Positions 17,386-25,294 of a stretch of DNA of 63,018 bases are shown here, piece by piece; the first letter of the stretch is position 1, and the number at the start of each line of letters is the position of its first letter. A model generated the notes under the pieces. It did not search any database. It was not told the DNA's origin and was given only the letters and a program-made list of their open reading frames with translations. A program made the position numbers and the translations under genes. The DNA comes from JAOADN01 sp046155885 (lineage in GTDB: Bacteria; Pseudomonadota; Alphaproteobacteria; Rhodobacterales; Rhodobacteraceae). Location of the stretch: the NCBI GenBank assembly GCA_046155885.1, contig JBJXFU010000044.1, positions 1 through 63,018 of the forward strand. Direction: 5' to 3'.

Positions 17386-17408
17386 CCGGAACCTTGGAGA
17401 GGTTCCGG
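17386..17408 (-). terminator. hairpin after the RpiR gene
   Basis: Perfect 9-bp arms CCGGAACCT (17386-17394) and AGGTTCCGG (17400-17408) with a 5-nt loop, 34 bp beyond the RpiR stop on the minus strand. It contains GGAA/TTCC half-sites like those of some inositol-regulator operators, so it could be either a terminator without a T-run or a second regulatory site. Confidence 0.4.
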
Positions 17409-17441
17409 ACCGATGGCTTTTCAAGACATCGGCCCCCGCGC

Positions 17442-18305
17442 TCATCCCTCGGCCGCCAGCCTCCGGCCCAAGCTCACGATGATGGACTGGCACACGACGA
17501 GCGCCGGGACCTGGGATCGGAAATGCCCCAGCCGCGCCTCGCGCACGAAAAGGGCGTTTCGCGCCAGTCCCGCCACGGGGCTCAGTTCGTTGTCCGTGAT
17601 CGCCACAACCGTCAGTCCCCTCTCGGCCACCATGCGGGCGATCTGCACCGTCTCGGGCGTGTAGTCGTCGAAGGTGATCGCCAGAAGCGCGTCCTTTGGC
17701 CCCATCGCGGCCACCTGCTCGGCCCGCATCGCACCGAGGTTGTCGATCATCTGCGCCCGCTTGCCGACGTTGGCGAGCCCATAGAACGCATAGGCCCCGA
17801 TCCCGAAGGCCCCGCGCGCCGCAGCGATGTGGATCGTCTCGGCCGCCGCCAACGTTGTCACGGCGGCATCGAGCTGGACGCGGTTCAGGTCCTGCCTCAC
17901 CCGCAGGAGAGAGTTGACCGCCGCCTGCACGAAGGTGTCGAAGACGTGCCCCGGCTCTTCCAGATCGGCGAAATCGACCTCGCCCATGCCTTCCCTGGCC
18001 GTCAGTTCCGACATCTGCTCTGCGAAGGGAAGCCGGGGGCCCAGCAGCCGTTCGCGGAACACCCGCTGCAGGTCGGGAAAGCCCTGGAACCCCAGTTCCT
18101 GCGCGAAACGCGTGATCGTCGCGGGCGGCACGCCGGCCAGCGTGGCGAGGCGGACGATGGTGTTGATCGCCGCTTCTTCTGGGTGGTTCAGGAAGAACTG
18201 CGCGACCTGCGCGTTCCGGCGGGAAAGCGTGGCCTGTCGCGCGACAAGGGCGCGGACGAGGCCGTCATAGTCGCGGATCGCTTCCTGGCCCTCCGCCGCT
18301 GTCAT
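17442..18305 (-). CDS. RpiR family transcriptional regulator
   Basis: MurR/RpiR-type regulator of 287 aa. An N-terminal helix-turn-helix (about residues 10-85; NTIVRLATLAGVPPATITRFAQELGFQGFPDLQR) is followed by a SIS domain that normally senses a phosphorylated sugar (about residues 130-270, with AAARGAFGIGAYAF and FDDYTPETVQIARM). ATG at 18305 has GAGGG 7 nt upstream; a GTG at 18317 overlapping the previous stop is the alternative. The larger open frame upstream is antisense-free noise over the SDR gene. It likely controls cluster A. Confidence 0.9.
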   Translation of the reverse strand: MTAAEGQEAIRDYDGLVRALVARQATLSRRNAQVAQFFLNHPEEAAINTIVRLATLAGVPPATITRFAQELGFQGFPDLQRVFRERLLGPRLPFAEQMSELTAREGMGEVDFADLEEPGHVFDTFVQAAVNSLLRVRQDLNRVQLDAAVTTLAAAETIHIAAARGAFGIGAYAFYGLANVGKRAQMIDNLGAMRAEQVAAMGPKDALLAITFDDYTPETVQIARMVAERGLTVVAITDNELSPVAGLARNALFVREARLGHFRSQVPALVVCQSIIVSLGRRLAAEG

Positions 18306-18313
18306 CCGGTCCC

Positions 18314-19084
18314 TCACGGCGCCACGAGGATCGTCTGGTCGAGGTCGATGGCGCAGCCTGTCATCGGGGACGAGGCGGGGCTGAGCAGGTAGACCGCGAG
18401 CCGTGCCGCTTCGTCCGGGCCGAGAAGCCGGCCGAGGGGCAAACGGGCCGCCTCTTCGGCCGCCCAGCCGGGGCCGCGGCCGAGCGTGACAGACTGCATC
18501 CGGTCCTCGGTCTCGGTCAGGACCCAGCCGAGGTTGATCCCGTTCACCCGGATGCCGTTCCCCGCGTGGGTGTTGGCGGCGTTCTTCGTCAGCGTCAGAA
18601 GCGCCCCCTTGGTGGCGGCATACACCGAAAGCTCCGGCGTGCCGCAATGCGCGTTGACAGACAGGATGTTGACGATTGCCCCGCCCGTGCCGCGGGCCGT
18701 CATGTCGGCGAGCGCCCCCTGCATGAGGAAGAACGGCGCCCGGGCGTTCACCGCGAAAAGCCGTTCCCAGATCTCGGGCGTTGCGCCGGCGAATGAGGCG
18801 CGGTCGGTCAGACCGGCGGCGTTCACCAGCCCGTCTATCCGCCCGAAGCGGTCCTGCGCCGCGCCAATGATCCGGGACGGGGCGTCGGGGTCGGACAGGT
18901 CGGCGGTGACTGCCAGCGTTTCAGAATCCAGCGCCGCGGCGAGTTCGGTCATCCCATTGGCGTTCCGGTCCGTCAGCACCAGCCCCGCCGCGCCCGACGA
19001 CGCGGCCAGCCGCGCCACCGCCGCGCCGATCCCGCTTGCCGCGCCGGTGACCACGATGACCATTCCCAACAGGTCGACCCGCAC
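18314..19084 (-). CDS. SDR family oxidoreductase
   Basis: Short-chain dehydrogenase/reductase of about 256 aa. Cofactor motif VTGAASGIGAAVA, Asp after strand beta2 (LTDRN) pointing to NAD preference, VNAAGL, catalytic YAATK and a standard C-terminus. I start at the GTG at 19084 because GGGAGG lies 5 nt upstream; a GTG at 19105 would add seven residues. The stop overlaps the possible GTG of the RpiR gene, so the two are cotranscribed. It is first in the minus-strand cluster and faces a long regulatory gap shared with the Gfo/Idh gene at 19797. Confidence 0.88.
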   Translation of the reverse strand: MRVDLLGMVIVVTGAASGIGAAVARLAASSGAAGLVLTDRNANGMTELAAALDSETLAVTADLSDPDAPSRIIGAAQDRFGRIDGLVNAAGLTDRASFAGATPEIWERLFAVNARAPFFLMQGALADMTARGTGGAIVNILSVNAHCGTPELSVYAATKGALLTLTKNAANTHAGNGIRVNGINLGWVLTETEDRMQSVTLGRGPGWAAEEAARLPLGRLLGPDEAARLAVYLLSPASSPMTGCAIDLDQTILVAP

Positions 19085-19181
19085 GCACGCCTCCCGTTCG
19101 TTCACGCGGGCGAGCGTGGGACGGCGGCGGCGGGGCTGTCAACGGGGGCGGAAGGGGAGGGCGGCGGGGCCGCGGCGGATA

Positions 19182-19224
19182 TGTCCCGTGGCGGGACAAG
19201 TTCCAGCGCTGCGCATTTGTCCCG
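19182..19224. promoter_or_regulatory. TGTCCCG palindrome plus third half-site
   Basis: TGTCCCG-TGG-CGGGACA (19182-19198) is a perfect 7-3-7 inverted repeat. A third TGTCCCG lies at 19218-19224. The cluster is about 100 bp upstream of the minus-strand SDR start, a plausible place for a repressor or activator site. The cognate regulator is not known; RpiR is one candidate by proximity. Confidence 0.45.
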
Positions 19225-19371
19225 CCCCCCCTCACCGTCGCTTGCCCGAGAGGCGCCCTCTCCCCTCGGGGTGGTTAATGGCGATTCATGCCGGCCGCGA
19301 ACCGCTGCAACGCAATTTTCCGCCAGAACCCGCCGGAGGGGGCGCAACGCCCAGAAACAGCGGAAAATTCC

Positions 19372-19408
19372 ACGTCTTCTTTACGTCCTCCCGACGTCTT
19401 CTTTACGT
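19372..19408. repeat. 15-bp direct repeat pair
   Basis: ACGTCTTCTTTACGT occurs at 19372-19386 and again at 19394-19408, 22 bp start to start, i.e. about two helical turns. Each copy itself begins and ends with ACGT. Direct repeats on one face of the helix suggest a cooperative binding site in the divergent control region. Confidence 0.6.
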
Positions 19409-19796
19409 GCGTGCGTTCCGGGGGAAAACAGAGTGAAACAGGGGGGAACAGAGTGGGGGCGCTGGGCGGCTGAGGGCGGGTCACGAAACGAGCAAAACGC
19501 TGTAACGGGCGTGCAGTCGCAAGGGAATGCGGGAGCGTTCTTGGGAGGGTTTCACCAAGGTTGACCCGGATTCAGCAAGACGGAGGACCGCGCGGCGCCT
19601 TGGGGGCGCCGACACCGAAACGCAGTGCGGAGGGTCGGAATCCCTCGCGCGCAGTCAAGCGCGCACCCGTAGTTTCCCGCCCGCCGGCCTCGCGCCCTGC
19701 GAGAGGTGCCCGGGCGCCGCTCCGCCGCTTGCGGCGATCCGGGCGGACCGGTAGCGTGACGGCGCGCGGCGGGAGCGGCAAGCGGAGGGGCGCGTC

Positions 19797-20873
19797 ATGG
19801 TGGAACCGGTCCGTGTCGTCGGGATCAGCTTCGACCACATGCACATGGGCGACCTCCTCCGGCAGGTGCATGACCACCCGGGCGCGGAGATCGCGGGCAT
19901 CTGCGACACCGAACCCGCGCGGATGCTGTCGGCGATCGCGAATTTCGGGATACCGGCCGAGCGGGTCTTCACCGACGTGGTGGCCTGCCTGGCCGGCCGG
20001 CCCCACCTCGCGATCCTCTGCCCTGCCACAGCCGACCACGCCCGTTACGCCGAACTGGCCGCCCCCCATGTCCGCGCGGTCATCGTCGAGAAACCCTTCG
20101 CCGCGAGCCTCGCCGAAGCCGACCGCATGATCGCCGCCTGCGCCGCGTCTGGCGCGCTTCTCGCCGTCAACTGGCCGCTTGCCTGGTATCCCTCGCACCG
20201 CACCACGAAGCGGCTGATGGACGAGGGGACGGTCGGCGAGGTGCGCGAGGTGCATTTCTACGACGGCAACCGCGGGCCGCTGTACCATCTGGCCGACAAA
20301 GTGGAAGTCAGCCCCGAGGAGGTGGACCGGCAGAAGCCAGGATCGTGGTGGTACAAGGCCGCCTCGGGGGGCGGCTCGCTGCTGGACTACCTGGGCTATG
20401 GCGCGACGCTGGGCACCTGGTTCCTGAACGGCGAGGCGCCCATCGACGTTACCGCCACCACCTGGGCCGCGCCGGGGCTGGAAGTAGACGAGCATTCCGT
20501 CACCGTGCTGCGCTACGCGCGGGGATTGTCGAAGATGGAGACGCGCTGGGGCACCTTCAGCGACCCCTGGACGCTGCAGCCACAGCCGCGTTGCGGTTTC
20601 GTGATCGTGGGGGCCGAAGGGACGATTTCGTCCTGGGACTACGACGATCATGTGACGGTGCAGACCCGCGCGCGGCCCGAACATCACACCGTCCGCGCGC
20701 TGGTCCCTGAGGCGCCGATGCGCGGGCCGGTCGAGCATGTCTTGGACGTACTGGCCACGGGCAAGCCGCTCCACGGCCCACTGACGCCCGAAATCTCGCG
20801 CACCGGCCAGCGGATCGTCGATACCGCCTTCGCCTCGGCCAAAGCGGGCCGCACCCTGCCACTGGTGGGCTGA
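19797..20873 (+). CDS. Gfo/Idh/MocA family oxidoreductase (atypical cofactor loop)
   Basis: 358-aa member of the Gfo/Idh/MocA family, a predicted NAD(P)-dependent sugar dehydrogenase. The usual GxGxxG is replaced by VVGISFDHMHMGDLL, but the EKP motif (VEKPFAASLAEADR) and the C-terminal domain with GGGSLLDYLGYGATLGTWFL are kept. The altered loop may mean tightly bound or different cofactor use. It starts at ATG 19797 after a long leader, and the next Gfo/Idh gene follows 1 nt after its stop, so the pair may form a heteromeric or sequential oxidation step. Confidence 0.88.
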   Translation: MVEPVRVVGISFDHMHMGDLLRQVHDHPGAEIAGICDTEPARMLSAIANFGIPAERVFTDVVACLAGRPHLAILCPATADHARYAELAAPHVRAVIVEKPFAASLAEADRMIAACAASGALLAVNWPLAWYPSHRTTKRLMDEGTVGEVREVHFYDGNRGPLYHLADKVEVSPEEVDRQKPGSWWYKAASGGGSLLDYLGYGATLGTWFLNGEAPIDVTATTWAAPGLEVDEHSVTVLRYARGLSKMETRWGTFSDPWTLQPQPRCGFVIVGAEGTISSWDYDDHVTVQTRARPEHHTVRALVPEAPMRGPVEHVLDVLATGKPLHGPLTPEISRTGQRIVDTAFASAKAGRTLPLVG

Positions 20874-20874
20874 C

Positions 20875-21996
20875 ATGGCCGCCGACGAACCGGGCCGCGG
20901 CGACTACGCGCTTGTCTCCGCCGAAGCGGCTGAGGTTTCGGCGCCCGATCTGGATTATCGCCCGCCGAAGCCGAAAGGGCGCCACCCCATCGCGCTGGTG
21001 GGGGCGGGCGGGATTTCCTTCGCCCATCTCGATGCCTACCGGGCGCATGGCTTCGAGGTGGCGGCAATCCTGTCGCGCGACGAAGCCAAGGCACGGGCGC
21101 GGCGGGACGAGTTCTTCCCGCAGGCCGAAGTGATGACCGACTACACGGCGCTTCTTGCACGGGACGACATCGCTGTGGTGGACCTCACGCCGCATCCCGA
21201 AGAGCGGGTGCCGCTGATCGAGGCGGCATTGAAGGCGGGCAAGCACGTCCTTTCGCAGAAGCCATTCGTCAACGACCTCGATACGGGCGAGCGGCTCTGC
21301 GCGCTGGCGGAGGCGAATGGCGTAAAGCTCGCCGTCAACCAGAACGGCCGCTGGTCACCGCACATGGCCTGGATGCGGGTGGCGGTGCGCGCCGGGCTGA
21401 TCGGCGAGGTGCTTTCCGTCCACTGCGCCATTCACTGGGATCACCGCTGGATCCGGGGCACGCCCTTCGAGCGGATGGACGACGTTGTGCTGTTCGACTT
21501 CGGGGTACACTGGTTCGACTTCGTGACCTCGATCCTCGGCCGCAAGGCCGACCGCGTTCAGGCGCAGGCGATCCATGCGCCGGTGACCGGGATCGCGCCG
21601 CCGATGCTGGCCTCGGCCCTTCTGGGCTTCGGCACGGCGCAGGGCACGCTGATCTTCGACGCCGCCGCGCCGCAGGGTCCGCTGGACGCGACATACATCG
21701 CCGGGTCGGAGGGCAGCCTGATTTCCACCGGCCCGGACCTCGGCAACCAGTCGGTAGCGCTTTACACCGAGGCGGGCGTCGCGCGGCCGAAGCTGGACGG
21801 CAAGTGGTTCAACGACGGCTTTGCCGGAGCGATGGGGGCGCTTCTGGTCGCGATCGAGACGGGAGCTGAGCCCGAGAACTCGGCGCGCGGCAACCTTCAG
21901 ACGCTGGCCAACACCTTCGCGGCGCTGCAGGCGGCCCGGACCGGGGCCGCGGTGGTGCCCGGCAACGCGCGCCGCCGTTACCCGGAGCCGGACTGA
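20875..21996 (+). CDS. Gfo/Idh/MocA family oxidoreductase
   Basis: Second of a tandem pair, 373 aa. About 40 extra residues precede a regular Rossmann motif (ALVGAGGISFAHLDAY). The family EKP is changed to QKP (VLSQKPFVNDLD), and the substrate region NQNGRWSPHMAWMR with DFGVHWFDF is preserved. The gene is coupled to the preceding dehydrogenase (1-nt gap) and meets the minus-strand SDR tail to tail with 16 bp between stops. Substrate unknown; a sugar, cyclitol or derived lactone is likely from family. Confidence 0.88.
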   Translation: MAADEPGRGDYALVSAEAAEVSAPDLDYRPPKPKGRHPIALVGAGGISFAHLDAYRAHGFEVAAILSRDEAKARARRDEFFPQAEVMTDYTALLARDDIAVVDLTPHPEERVPLIEAALKAGKHVLSQKPFVNDLDTGERLCALAEANGVKLAVNQNGRWSPHMAWMRVAVRAGLIGEVLSVHCAIHWDHRWIRGTPFERMDDVVLFDFGVHWFDFVTSILGRKADRVQAQAIHAPVTGIAPPMLASALLGFGTAQGTLIFDAAAPQGPLDATYIAGSEGSLISTGPDLGNQSVALYTEAGVARPKLDGKWFNDGFAGAMGALLVAIETGAEPENSARGNLQTLANTFAALQAARTGAAVVPGNARRRYPEPD

Positions 21997-22012
21997 CCGG
22001 CGGGGTCCGGCT

Positions 22013-22792
22013 TCAGATCAGCACCATCCCCCCGTCAATCATCACAGTCTGCCCGGTCATGTAGTCCGAGGCGGACGAGGCGAGGAAGGTTGTCGTGCCG
22101 ACGATGTCCTTCGGCGTCGCGTAGCGGCCGAGGAGGATCGAGGCGGAAAAGCCGTCGATTGCCTCGTCGGGTTTCGAGGTGACCCCGCGTTCGATGAACT
22201 CGCGGTCGAGCTGTTCCCAGAGCTCGGTGCGGACGACGCCCGGAGCGAAGGCGTTCACCGTGATCCGATGTTCGGCAAGCGCCCGGGCCGCGGCCTGGGT
22301 CAGCGCGGCGACGGCGAACTTTGATGCGCAGTAGTGGGCAAAGAGCGGATAGCCCTGCTTCGCGGCAATCGAGGCGGTGTTGACGATCTTGCCGCCGGTG
22401 CCCTGGACGATCATCTGCCGCGCCGCCTCCTGCGTGCCGATCAGCACACCCCGGCCGTTCACCGCCATGATGCGGTCGAAGTCGGCCTCGGTCACGTCCA
22501 TGAAGGGGCAAGTCTGGCTGATTCCCGCGTTGTTGAAGATCACGTCGAGGCCGCCGAAGGCCGCGACCGTCGCCGTGACCATGGCGCGCGTGCTCTCCCG
22601 GTTTGAGACGTCGACGCGGGTGCTCCGCGCGGATCCGCCGATGATGTCGGCGACCGCTGCGGCCTCGGCCGCGTTCAGGTCGGCGATCATCACCCTCGCC
22701 CCGTGATGCGCGAGGTCGCGGGCGATTTCGGCGCCGATTCCGCGTCCTGCACCGGTGACGATGACGCGTTTGCCGGAAAGTGCCGTGTCCAT
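22013..22792 (-). CDS. SDR family oxidoreductase, polyol-dehydrogenase-like
   Basis: Classical SDR of 259 aa. VTGAGRGIGAEIA binds the cofactor, Asp in MIADLN favours NAD, NNAGIS is intact, and catalytic residues sit in YCASK. The C-terminal IDGGMVLI is typical. Overall it resembles acetoin/sorbitol (L-iditol)-type polyol dehydrogenases, with moderate certainty. The ATG at 22792 is chosen; the longer frame upstream lacks homology. It diverges from the reductase-transporter operon at 23128, and the intervening 335 bp contain the first copy of the shared cluster B operator. Confidence 0.9.
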   Translation of the reverse strand: MDTALSGKRVIVTGAGRGIGAEIARDLAHHGARVMIADLNAAEAAAVADIIGGSARSTRVDVSNRESTRAMVTATVAAFGGLDVIFNNAGISQTCPFMDVTEADFDRIMAVNGRGVLIGTQEAARQMIVQGTGGKIVNTASIAAKQGYPLFAHYCASKFAVAALTQAAARALAEHRITVNAFAPGVVRTELWEQLDREFIERGVTSKPDEAIDGFSASILLGRYATPKDIVGTTTFLASSASDYMTGQTVMIDGGMVLI

Positions 22793-23127
22793 TCGTGCTT
22801 TCCTTTCTTGCCGGGCTGGCCGGTCGGCCGTCCCCCGGCCCCGGACAGGATCGCGGCCGCTTCGATGGGGCCTGCACAATTGGACACGGTCTTTGCGCCG
22901 GCTGCGCGGGGAAAAATCCAGATCGGATAAATCAGTCCGAGACCGCCGACTTTGTCTTGGTAGCGTGCAAATCGTCGGCCAGAGGCATTCGGCCGCCATT
23001 GTCCCTGCGAAACGAGAGGTTCCGGTGTGACCGGAGGGGTGTCTTTCATCAAGCCTTGCGTACCGGCGATGTGCCGCCGCTGCAGCCGGTTGACGGATGG
23101 ATTCCGCATGCGGAAGGGCCGGGAGAC
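22793..23127. other. divergent control region of the reductase-transporter operon
   Basis: 335 bp with no gene. It is a mix of GC-rich leader and an AT-richer core around 22911-22970 containing the shared operator and a -10-like TAGCGT at 22961. The 3' half is the leader of the plus-strand operon. Confidence 0.6.
22916..22933 (+). promoter_or_regulatory. cluster B shared operator, site 1
   Basis: ATCCAGATCGGATAAATC: half-sites ATCC and GGAT spaced by 5 bp, followed by AAAT. The same pattern occurs at 32826 and 34912 (consensus RTCC-N5-GGATAAWT). Exactly 36 bp after the start of GGATAA is TAGCGT preceded by GTCTTGG, which matches the corresponding part of site 2. It lies in front of the operon starting at 23128 and may also serve the divergent SDR. 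Confidence 0.65.
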
Positions 23128-24198
23128 ATGACCACGGAGCGGATCGCCCTTATCGTCGGTGCGACGGGGCTGTCGGGCAGCTATACCGGCCAGCTTCTGA
23201 AGCAGAACGGCTGGACGGTCGTCGGCCTGTCGCGAAGCGGGGCCGCCCAGCCTTGGGCCGACCGGATGATCGCGGCCGATCTCAAGGACCGCGCCGGGGC
23301 GAAGGCGGCCCTGAAGGCGGCCGGAGATGTCACGCACGTATTCTTCTGCATCTGGTCGCGCGAGGCGAACGAGGACGAGAACGTCCGCGTCAACGCGGCG
23401 ATGCTGCGGACGGTGTTCGAGGGGCTGGCCGAGGCGCCGATCCGCCACGCGGCGCTGGTGACCGGTCTGAAGCACTACCTTGGGTCGTTCGACGACTACG
23501 CCAAGGTCAAGCCTTACACGCCCTTCCTGGAATCGAGTCCTCGACTGCCGGGGCCGAATTTCTATTACGCGCAGGAGGATGTGCTGTTCGAGTTCGCCGC
23601 GAAGCGCGGCTTCACCTGGACGGTACACCGCCCGCACACGCTGATCGGCTTCGTCGTCGGCAATGCGATGAACATGGCCGTGACGCTGGCCTGCTATGCC
23701 TCGATCTGTCGGCACACCGGGCGGCCCTTTGTCTATCCCGGCTCGCCCGAGCAGTTGAACGCGACGACCGACGTGACCGACGCCCGCATCCTGGCCGACC
23801 AGCTTCTGTGGGCGGCGGAGACGCCTGCGGCGTGGAACAAGCCGTTCAACATCGTCAACGGCGACGTGTTCCGCTGGACCTGGCTCTGGGCACGGATCGC
23901 GGAGTATTTCGGGTTGCCGGTGGGCGAGTATCCCGGCCACCCGACGCCGCTGGTCGATCAGATGGCCGATGCACCGGCGGTCTGGGCCGAGATCGTGGCG
24001 AAGCACGGTCTGAAGGATATCCCCGTCGGAACGCTCGCGTCGTGGTGGCATTCGGACGCCGATCTCGGACGGACGCTCGAGTGCTTCACCGATATGACGA
24101 ACAGCCGGACGCTGGGCTTCACGGCCTACCGCCGGACGCCGCAGAGCTTCTTCGACGTGTTCGACGAGCTCAAGGCACTGAAGATCATCCCGGCGTGA
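23128..24198 (+). CDS. PRISE-type SDR reductase (progesterone 5-beta-reductase/iridoid synthase-like)
   Basis: Extended/atypical SDR of 356 aa. The N-terminal NAD(P) loop is VGATGLSGSYTG, the family block VTGLKHYLGSFD is present, and the catalytic segment is NFYYAQEDVLFE, in which the Tyr replaces the ordinary YxxxK arrangement, as in plant 5-beta-progesterone reductase and iridoid synthase. Such enzymes reduce enones by 1,4-addition. ATG 23128 follows a GGGAGA site. It heads a plus-strand operon that runs through a Gfo/Idh, an MDR and an ABC importer. An enone or ketone intermediate in the pathway is implied, but the substrate is unknown. Confidence 0.87.
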   Translation: MTTERIALIVGATGLSGSYTGQLLKQNGWTVVGLSRSGAAQPWADRMIAADLKDRAGAKAALKAAGDVTHVFFCIWSREANEDENVRVNAAMLRTVFEGLAEAPIRHAALVTGLKHYLGSFDDYAKVKPYTPFLESSPRLPGPNFYYAQEDVLFEFAAKRGFTWTVHRPHTLIGFVVGNAMNMAVTLACYASICRHTGRPFVYPGSPEQLNATTDVTDARILADQLLWAAETPAAWNKPFNIVNGDVFRWTWLWARIAEYFGLPVGEYPGHPTPLVDQMADAPAVWAEIVAKHGLKDIPVGTLASWWHSDADLGRTLECFTDMTNSRTLGFTAYRRTPQSFFDVFDELKALKIIPA

Positions 24199-24218
24199 AC
24201 CGTGAGGACCCCTGACCC

Positions 24219-25271
24219 ATGCCGGACACAGTCCCATATACAGCGTCAACCCGAGACCGCGCCATGAGCGGACCGGTTCGTATCGCACTGGTCGGCATGG
24301 GCTGGTGGGGCAGGAAAATGCTCACTGTCCTGCAGGCCGCGCCCGAGGAAATCAGCGTCGTGCGTGCCGTCGAGCCGAACGCGGCGCAGGTGGAAGCGCT
24401 TTGCACAGAACGCGGCGTGGCACTGTCGGCTGACTATGCCGATGCCCTTGCCGATGCGGAGGTCGAGGCGGTTGTGCTGGCGACGCCTCACGCACTGCAC
24501 GGGTCGCAGATCGAGGCCGCCGTCCGGGCCGGAAAGCACGTCTTTTGCGAGAAGCCCTTGGCGCTCACCAAGGCGGGCGCGGTCCGGGCGGTGGAGTTGT
24601 GCGGCAGCGCTGGTCTGATCCTTGGGATGGGCCATGAGCGGCGGTGGGATCCGCCGGTGGCGGACCTTATCGCGAAAGCCGACAACGGGACCCTTGGCCG
24701 TATTCATCAGATCGAGGCCAACTTCAGCCACGACAAGTTCCTGTCGCTCGACCGCTCGAACTGGCGGCTGACCGCCGAGAATGCGCCGGCCGGCGGGATG
24801 ACGGCGACGGGCATCCACCTGCTCGATTTGTCGGTCAGGCTGCTCGGCCCGGCAGAAAGCGTCCTGTGCATCTGCGAGCGGCTGTCGTCGGACCTTCCGC
24901 AGGGCGACACCGTTTCGGCCTATGTGCGGTTCAAGGGGGGCGGGACATCCTATGTCTCGGCCTCGCTGGCGAACCCGTTCATGTCCCGGTTCACGGTCTT
25001 CGGGTCGAAGGGCTGGATCGACATCCGCGACAAGGCGCATGTGGAAGCACCCGAGGGGTGGGTGGTGACATCGGCCATGGCGGGGGCAAAGATCGCGGTG
25101 GCCGAACTGCCGCCGGCCGAACCGGTGAAGGACAACCTGATCGCGTTCGCGCGCGCGGTACGGGGGCGCGAGGCCTATCCGATCACCGCCGCCCATCTGA
25201 TCGACAATATCGCGCTGCTCGAGGCGGTCTTCGCCTCGGCCAAGAGCGGGCGCATCGAAGCCGTCGCCTGA
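24219..25271 (+). CDS. Gfo/Idh/MocA family oxidoreductase
   Basis: NAD(P)-dependent dehydrogenase of the Gfo/Idh/MocA family, 350 aa. Rossmann motif ALVGMGWWGRKML, EKP motif (FCEKPLALTKAG), and substrate-binding His-bearing helix (GMTATGIHLLDLSVRLLG) are intact. An internal ATG at 24264 (MSGPVRIALV) would give the more typical short N-terminus and is an equally likely start. The gene lies 20 bp after the PRISE reductase and 23 bp before the MDR, so all three are probably one transcript with the importer. Confidence 0.9.
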   Translation: MPDTVPYTASTRDRAMSGPVRIALVGMGWWGRKMLTVLQAAPEEISVVRAVEPNAAQVEALCTERGVALSADYADALADAEVEAVVLATPHALHGSQIEAAVRAGKHVFCEKPLALTKAGAVRAVELCGSAGLILGMGHERRWDPPVADLIAKADNGTLGRIHQIEANFSHDKFLSLDRSNWRLTAENAPAGGMTATGIHLLDLSVRLLGPAESVLCICERLSSDLPQGDTVSAYVRFKGGGTSYVSASLANPFMSRFTVFGSKGWIDIRDKAHVEAPEGWVVTSAMAGAKIAVAELPPAEPVKDNLIAFARAVRGREAYPITAAHLIDNIALLEAVFASAKSGRIEAVA

Positions 25272-25294
25272 GGCGGCGGACAAGGGGGGAACCG

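Larger units (their letters stand above)
19085..19796. other. long divergent intergenic region of clusters A and B
   Basis: About 710 bp separating the divergent SDR (-) and Gfo/Idh (+) genes. No supported coding sequence. It contains a perfect palindrome (19182-19198) with a third half-site, and a pair of 15-bp direct repeats (19372 and 19394) in a relatively AT-rich section where promoters may lie. From about 19560 on it is GC-rich leader sequence. Confidence 0.65.

Noticed and set aside
19181..19564. 127-codon plus-strand open frame in the divergent region
   Set aside because: Low-complexity composition, no ribosome site and overlap with palindromic control elements.
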